Shown: positions 60,372 to 64,000 of the stretch, piece by piece
Numbering within the stretch: the first letter of the stretch is position 1
Layout of the letters: every line of letters starts with the position of its first letter
NCBI RefSeq assembly: GCF_900095265.1
Contig: NZ_LT607652.1
Location: 1-64,000, forward strand
DNA from: Janthinobacterium sp. UMAB-56
Lineage (GTDB): Bacteria > Pseudomonadota > Gammaproteobacteria > Burkholderiales > Burkholderiaceae_D
Direction: 5' to 3'
Length of the DNA: 64,000 bases
Position numbers and translations under genes: made by a program
The notes under the pieces: model-generated
Seen by the model: the letters and a program-made list of their open reading frames with translations, nothing else
Told to the model about the DNA's origin: nothing
Database searches by the model: none

Positions 60372-61355
60372 ATGGTGCAATCTTTACTTCCTGCTCAGGT
60401 CGACAATAGTCAGCCTGTTCAATATCGCAGCGGGGTCGCCGCCAGACTTGCTGGCTTGCCGGTTGAAACGTTGCGCGTGTGGGAGCGTCGTTACGGCATC
60501 TCCGACACCGGCCGTAGCGCGCATGGCCAGCGTTTGTATTCCGAGGAGCAGGTTCGTCGGCTGCGGCTGATGAAGCAACTGGTCGACCAGGGTCATCCAA
60601 TTGGCGCGCTGGCGAAGCTGCAGTTGGAACAATTAGGCCAGTTTGCGTTGGTACCCGAGCCTGGTGTGCCTTTGCAGCCTTTGCAACCTATGCGCCTGGC
60701 ACTGATGGGCACGGCACTGGCGCGACGCCTGGCCGTCGGCGGGCGAGAGTTACTGGCGCTCGATATCGTCGCCCACTTTCAGAATCTGGACGAGGCGGCA
60801 GCGACATGGCCCGGCACCGGCGCGCAACTGCTGTTGATGGAAATATCGGAACTCGATGAGCGCGTGGTGCCGGCGATTGGCGCGCTGCGTCAAAAACTGG
60901 GGATGGCGGTGGTGGTGTTGTACCGTTTCGGCGCCAGCGCGACCATACGCCAGTTGCGCGCTCAGGGCTGCCTGGTTGCGCGCGTACCCAATGATGTTGC
61001 AGAAATAGTGTTGCTGTGCCAGGCGGCGCTGGCGGCGTTGCCCTTGGCGCAAGCTCAGCTTGCGCGGCAGCGGCCGGCGGCGCCGGCCCCGCGCCGCTTC
61101 GACGACCGGGCGTTGGCGGAGCTGGCGGCGGCCAGCAGTACGGTCCACTGTGAATGCCCGCGCCATCTGACGGAGATACTGTTGATGATCAACAGCTTTG
61201 AGCGCTACAGCGAGCAATGCGCGTCGCGCAATGTGGCCGACGCGCTGTTGCATGAGCAGTTGGGGCACGCCGCCGCCGCTGCCCGCATGGTCCTGGAGGA
61301 AGCGCTGTTGCGGCTTGCTCGGGCGGAAGCCCTGCCTTTGCCGGCCGGCCTGTAA
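60372..61355 (+). CDS. MerR-family regulator, LitR/CarH-like
   Basis: 327 residues. The winged-helix MerR domain (about 17-90) reads RSGVAARLAGLPVETLRVWERRYG, then YSEEQVRRLRLMKQLVDQGHPIGALAKL. The following domain (about 106-225) has a Rossmann-like pattern (MRLALMGTALARRL, AQLLLMEISELDE, GMAVVVLYRFGASA) in the place of the B12-binding domain of CarH/LitR, but I see no E/D-x-H-x-x-G cobalamin ligand. It may therefore need a photoreceptor partner, such as the BLUF or PYP proteins nearby. No Shine-Dalgarno precedes the ATG, and the leader may be short. It likely controls this island. Confidence 0.88.
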   Translation: MVQSLLPAQVDNSQPVQYRSGVAARLAGLPVETLRVWERRYGISDTGRSAHGQRLYSEEQVRRLRLMKQLVDQGHPIGALAKLQLEQLGQFALVPEPGVPLQPLQPMRLALMGTALARRLAVGGRELLALDIVAHFQNLDEAAATWPGTGAQLLLMEISELDERVVPAIGALRQKLGMAVVVLYRFGASATIRQLRAQGCLVARVPNDVAEIVLLCQAALAALPLAQAQLARQRPAAPAPRRFDDRALAELAAASSTVHCECPRHLTEILLMINSFERYSEQCASRNVADALLHEQLGHAAAAARMVLEEALLRLARAEALPLPAGL

Positions 61356-61523
61356 GCGGAAGATTATCACTTATCGGGAGCACTATGCCGTATTACACCA
61401 TCACGAAAGCCCAGTGTTCCCGCACATTCCATGGCGCTCGCTTGCCTGGTGCCTGCCGATGAACGCGGGAAGGGTGCTGCGCTTGCAACCTGGCAAGTTG
61501 CTGCGAAGAGGACAGAAAATCCC

Positions 61524-62507
61524 ATGACTAACTCTTCTCATATTGCCATCATTGGCGCCGGTATCGCCGGTTTGGCCTGTGCCACGGCCTTGACGCAGGC
61601 AGGCTTCCAGGTCAGTCTGTTCGACAAGAGTCGCGGCGCGGGAGGTCGCATGAGCACACGGCGCGGCGCCGACTGGCAATGCGACCATGGCGCACAGTAT
61701 TTTACTGCGCGCAACCCTGAATTCCGCGCCGAGGTGAGCCGCTGGGAGCGGGCCGGCGTGGCTGCGCATTGGCAGCTGCGGCTGCGCGGCCTCGATGCCG
61801 ACGGATGCGGCAGCGGTGCACCCGTGGAGCGCTTTGTCGGCGTTCCGAGCATGTCATCTATCGGCGCGTGGCTGGCCGCAGATCTGGCATTGCACACAGG
61901 GATGGCGATCAGTGCGTTGCAACGTGAAGACAACGTTTGGCGCTTGCATGTGCAGGATGAGGGGCCACTTGCGCATCGCTATGACATGGTAGTGCTTGCG
62001 GTGCCGGCGCCGCAGGCGGTGCCACTGCTGGGCCAGGTGGCGCCATTGCAGGCGGCGCTGGCGGCCGGGACAAATATGGCAGGCTGCTGGGCAATGATGC
62101 TGGAGTATGCGCAGCCGTTGGCATTGGACTTCAATGCGGCTTTCCTCAACGCCGGTCCGCTGCGCTGGGTGGCACGCGACAGCGCCAAGCCTGGCCGTAG
62201 CGGTCGCGAAAGCTGGCTGTTGCACGCCAGTACTGAATGGAGCGAGGCGCACATTGAGCTCGATGCCGATAGCATTGCCGCGCAGATGCTCGCAGCGTTT
62301 ATCAGTTTGGGCGGGCAGGTGCCGCAACGCTGGAGCGTACACCGTTGGCGCTATGCCAGTACGCCGCAGGCGCGTAACGATGTCTGCATGTGGGAGGCAG
62401 GGCAGGGTCTGGGGATGTGCGGCGATTGGCTGAACGGTGGCACAGTGGAGGCTGCCTGGCTTAGCGGTCATGCACTGGCACAACGCATCATTGCCGGCGC
62501 CGCTTAA
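61524..62507 (+). CDS. NAD(P)/FAD-dependent oxidoreductase, renalase-like
   Basis: 327 residues. The N-terminal FAD-binding motif is IAIIGAGIAGLACATALTQAGF followed by VSLFDKSRGAGGRMSTRR and DHGAQYFTARNPEFR, the hallmark of small renalase-type flavoproteins. The C-terminal MCGDWLNGGTVEAAWLSG contacts FAD. Renalases oxidise isomeric NAD(P)H; bacterial copies often lie in photolyase/stress clusters. The ATG at 61524 follows GAGGACAGAAAATCCC. It is 168 bases after the MerR stop, and converges on the SDR gene. Confidence 0.9.
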   Translation: MTNSSHIAIIGAGIAGLACATALTQAGFQVSLFDKSRGAGGRMSTRRGADWQCDHGAQYFTARNPEFRAEVSRWERAGVAAHWQLRLRGLDADGCGSGAPVERFVGVPSMSSIGAWLAADLALHTGMAISALQREDNVWRLHVQDEGPLAHRYDMVVLAVPAPQAVPLLGQVAPLQAALAAGTNMAGCWAMMLEYAQPLALDFNAAFLNAGPLRWVARDSAKPGRSGRESWLLHASTEWSEAHIELDADSIAAQMLAAFISLGGQVPQRWSVHRWRYASTPQARNDVCMWEAGQGLGMCGDWLNGGTVEAAWLSGHALAQRIIAGAA

Positions 62508-62536
62508 GCGTGGCGCGCGTGCCGGCGCGCTGCGTA

Positions 62537-63250
62537 CTACCAGGGGAGGCGCGTGCCGTCGTATGCGATGAATGTGCCGCTGTCAGACGGCTTCAGGGTG
62601 TTTAGAGCGCTCAGCATGTCGCTGGCGGCGTCATGCGCCGGACGTCCGATAAGCTCACCGCGAAATGGCCGCGACAATCGCGAGTTGACAGTGCCCGGAT
62701 GCAGCGCGACCAGCACGCTGTGCTTTTGCGTACGCGCCAGTTCAATGGCTGCCGTCTTGACCAGCATGTTGAGTGCGGCCTTCGAAGCGCGGTAACTGTA
62801 CCAGCCGCCTAGCTGATTGTCGCCTATGCTGCCCACTTTCGCCGATAACATGGCCATGATGGCGCGTTCTCCATCGAGCAGCGGCAAGAAATGGCGCATG
62901 AGCAATGCCGGCCCCATGGTGTTGGTCTGGAAAATTGCCTGCATCTGCAGATAACTCAGGTCAGCCAGGCGTTTCTCCGGCATGAGATTGCCGTCGTGCA
63001 GCATGCCTGCGGCGTTGATGATCAGGTGATAGGGCGGCTTGGTGGCAAGTTCTCGTGCTGCCTCGGCAATGCTGTTTTCGTCGGCAAAGTCGAGGCGTGG
63101 TGTCGAATGGCGATGCAGGCCGCGCACAGATGCGCAGCGTGGCATGGCGCCCAACAGGTCGACGAATGCGGCGCCGATCGCGCCCGACGCGCCAAGCACT
63201 AGCGCGTGAAACTGCTCAGGAAGACTGGACATCATGGCATGCTGCTCCAT
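62537..63250 (-). CDS. Short-chain dehydrogenase (CsgA-like)
   Basis: 237 residues. The SDR cofactor motif is LVLGASGAIGAAFVDLLG (Gly20, Gly23-Gly26 region), NAAG at 79-82 and catalytic Tyr153 and Lys157 in YSYRASKAALN. Ser138-type residue is in AMLSAKVGSIGD. Relatives are annotated as C-factor or cell-signalling dehydrogenases, but function in these clusters is unknown; lipid or quinone reduction is possible. The upstream 282 bases hold the second GGTTCA repeat, so it is likely in the same regulon as merR. Confidence 0.9.
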   Translation of the reverse strand: MEQHAMMSSLPEQFHALVLGASGAIGAAFVDLLGAMPRCASVRGLHRHSTPRLDFADENSIAEAARELATKPPYHLIINAAGMLHDGNLMPEKRLADLSYLQMQAIFQTNTMGPALLMRHFLPLLDGERAIMAMLSAKVGSIGDNQLGGWYSYRASKAALNMLVKTAAIELARTQKHSVLVALHPGTVNSRLSRPFRGELIGRPAHDAASDMLSALNTLKPSDSGTFIAYDGTRLPW

Positions 63251-63532
63251 TCAAGGTTGGGGGTGTACCTATCTGTTTCCTCAAGTAGCGTTGCCCGACT
63301 TTTCGATGCCGACGCCGCTGTCTGTACTCGCCCGGCGCAAACTGTGTGCCAGATGATATCGGGTTTCAGCTTATCGACCGGTGTTGTGTGTGTCCAGCGT
63401 ATTTTGCTCTTCCTTGTGCATAGGTCGGTTCATTTTCGGTTCATTGTATCGAATTGTTGAACTGCAAGGATTGGCTTTTGCCGTGCTGCTGCCTGTTGCG
63501 CCAGAGTTGTGTCATGCCCGACCATGCTTGCA
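63251..63532. other. Intergenic region between SDR and DCC genes
   Basis: 282 bases on which I see no gene. It should carry the promoter of the SDR gene and holds the repeat at 63427-63443. No terminator hairpin for the DCC gene was recognised. Confidence 0.55.
63427..63443 (+). promoter_or_regulatory. GGTTCA-N5-GGTTCA direct repeat, site 2
   Basis: Two perfect GGTTCA units (63427-63432 and 63438-63443) with the same 11-base period as sites 1 and 3. It is 177 bases upstream of the SDR start and points toward the DCC gene end, so it most likely serves the SDR promoter. Confidence 0.6.
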
Positions 63533-63931
63533 CTACTGCCGCTTGGCAGTGCCGCATTGTCTGACTAGCCACTGGAGGCTGGGACGCAGGCGCAAGAAGC
63601 CACGATACAGCAACTCCAGCAGCGTTTGCATGCCGGGCAATGAGCCCAATTTCCCCAACCAGCGCCAGGCCGGGTATAGCAGCCATAGTGCAACGAACGC
63701 CGCTGCGCCGCTCAGCATGGTGCCGTCCTTCGTTTGCACATGAAATCTCGCCATCAACTCCTGGCAACTGCAACCCTCCATTGCGCTTGGCTTGGAATCG
63801 CTGACATCGACCCATTCGATGGGAGTCGTCGGCACAGCACCTTGATACAGGCTGATTTCCCAACGGCACAAAGGACAGGAGCCATCAAAAAAAACAGTTG
63901 TCGTAATGCCGTTTTCGGCAGGTTTGGGCAT
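63533..63931 (-). CDS. DCC-family thiol-disulfide protein (DUF393)
   Basis: 132 residues. The thioredoxin-like CxxC is in VFFDGSCPLCRWEIS (Cys19 and Cys22), followed by VDVSDSKPSAMEGCSCQELMARFHVQ and a C-terminal hydrophobic part (AAFVALWLLYPAWRWLGKLGSLPG). The DxxCxxC motif (DGSCPLC) names the family. These proteins commonly neighbour photolyase and FAD-oxidoreductase genes in stress clusters; their reaction is unclear. The third GGTTCA repeat lies 39 bases upstream of its start, so it is likely coregulated. Confidence 0.92.
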   Translation of the reverse strand: MPKPAENGITTTVFFDGSCPLCRWEISLYQGAVPTTPIEWVDVSDSKPSAMEGCSCQELMARFHVQTKDGTMLSGAAAFVALWLLYPAWRWLGKLGSLPGMQTLLELLYRGFLRLRPSLQWLVRQCGTAKRQ

Positions 63932-63969
63932 GGCTTGACCTCTTTAGGTAGTGAGTATTTGTTGTGATG

Positions 63970-63986
63970 AACCTACATTGAACCTA
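63970..63986 (-). promoter_or_regulatory. GGTTCA-N5-GGTTCA direct repeat, site 3
   Basis: On the plus strand TGAACC at 63970-63975 and 63981-63986, i.e. GGTTCA-N5-GGTTCA on the minus strand, pointing toward the DCC gene 39 bases away. The bases before the repeat (TATAGGTTCA) match site 1, so the conserved motif extends to TATAGGTTCA. Confidence 0.6.
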
Positions 63987-64000
63987 TATATATTGGACTA

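Noticed and set aside
49000-64000. Tyrosine ammonia-lyase or photolyase expected in a PYP/light cluster
   Set aside because: No ORF with either signature is present in the window; p-coumarate may come from outside or from a gene elsewhere.
1-64000. CRISPR array or rRNA operon
   Set aside because: No regularly spaced repeats of CRISPR type and no rRNA sequence were seen.

Overview
The window looks like a chromosome segment of a high-GC betaproteobacterium of the family Oxalobacteraceae (Janthinobacterium, Duganella or Massilia-like). This rests on the protein sequences and on gene neighbourhoods such as rng-maf-rlmH-rsfS-nadD-hemF. No database search was run, so the genus is an inference. Most of the window is ordinary core chromosome. 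Three stretches are accessory or degraded: the left edge (about 120-910), 22.1-29.6 kb, and everything right of the tRNA-Thr gene at 47.5 kb.

Layout. 0.1-0.9 kb: broken IS481-type transposase. 1.0-5.6 kb: trhO and dnaE, divergent. 5.7-8.6 kb: a small orphan protein, a VirK/YbjX protein, a UspA-like protein and a MipA/OmpV porin. 8.7-13.1 kb: two two-component systems (OmpR/QseC type, then a MASE1 kinase with a FixJ-type regulator). 13.1-17.3 kb: LPS genes (O-antigen ligase, MsbA, GT9 transferase). 17.5-20.0 kb: short malic enzyme and a divergent LacI regulator with two near-identical operator candidates between them. 20.0-22.1 kb: unknown protein, LysE exporter and AraC regulator. 22.1-29.6 kb: a carbamoyl/acyl-transfer cassette (MBOAT, SGNH and DUF5989 leftward; SxtJ, carbamoyltransferase and SGNH rightward) split by about 1 kb of dead IS3 and ISAs1 sequence. 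29.6-37.7 kb: core block rng, maf, rlmH, rsfS, nadD, hemF, purD, yebC. 37.8-47.4 kb: phoD, EamA transporter, mgsA, qorA with a 39-residue membrane peptide, a DUF4136 lipoprotein, pepN and fbp. 47.5-48.1 kb: tRNA-Thr(CGT) followed by an integrase remnant. 48.5-64.0 kb: a light-sensing and membrane/redox stress island.

The most interesting part is the right-hand island. On the minus strand a tightly overlapping run encodes a TetR regulator, a p-coumarate ligase with an apparent N-terminal acyl-carrier-like segment, a stand-alone photoactive yellow protein (PYP) with its chromophore cysteine and the Tyr/Glu pair conserved, a PAS-PAS-GGDEF diguanylate cyclase and a PAS-GGDEF-EAL enzyme. The last two share a related N-terminal PAS domain. 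This reads as a complete blue-light to cyclic-di-GMP module, with the enzyme that activates the PYP chromophore inside the operon. Two intact stand-alone BLUF photoreceptors and a LitR-like MerR regulator lie in the same 16 kb.

Divergent from tetR runs an FAD oxidoreductase-DUF1365-cyclopropane synthase-NTF2-TspO-folE-BLUF set, followed by the MerR gene, a second FAD oxidoreductase, an SDR and a DCC thiol-disulfide protein. Gene sets of this kind are known as light or singlet-oxygen responsive clusters in other proteobacteria. A direct repeat GGTTCA-N5-GGTTCA occurs three times, upstream of the MerR, SDR and DCC genes, and may be their shared regulatory site. No photolyase and no tyrosine ammonia-lyase gene is visible inside the window.
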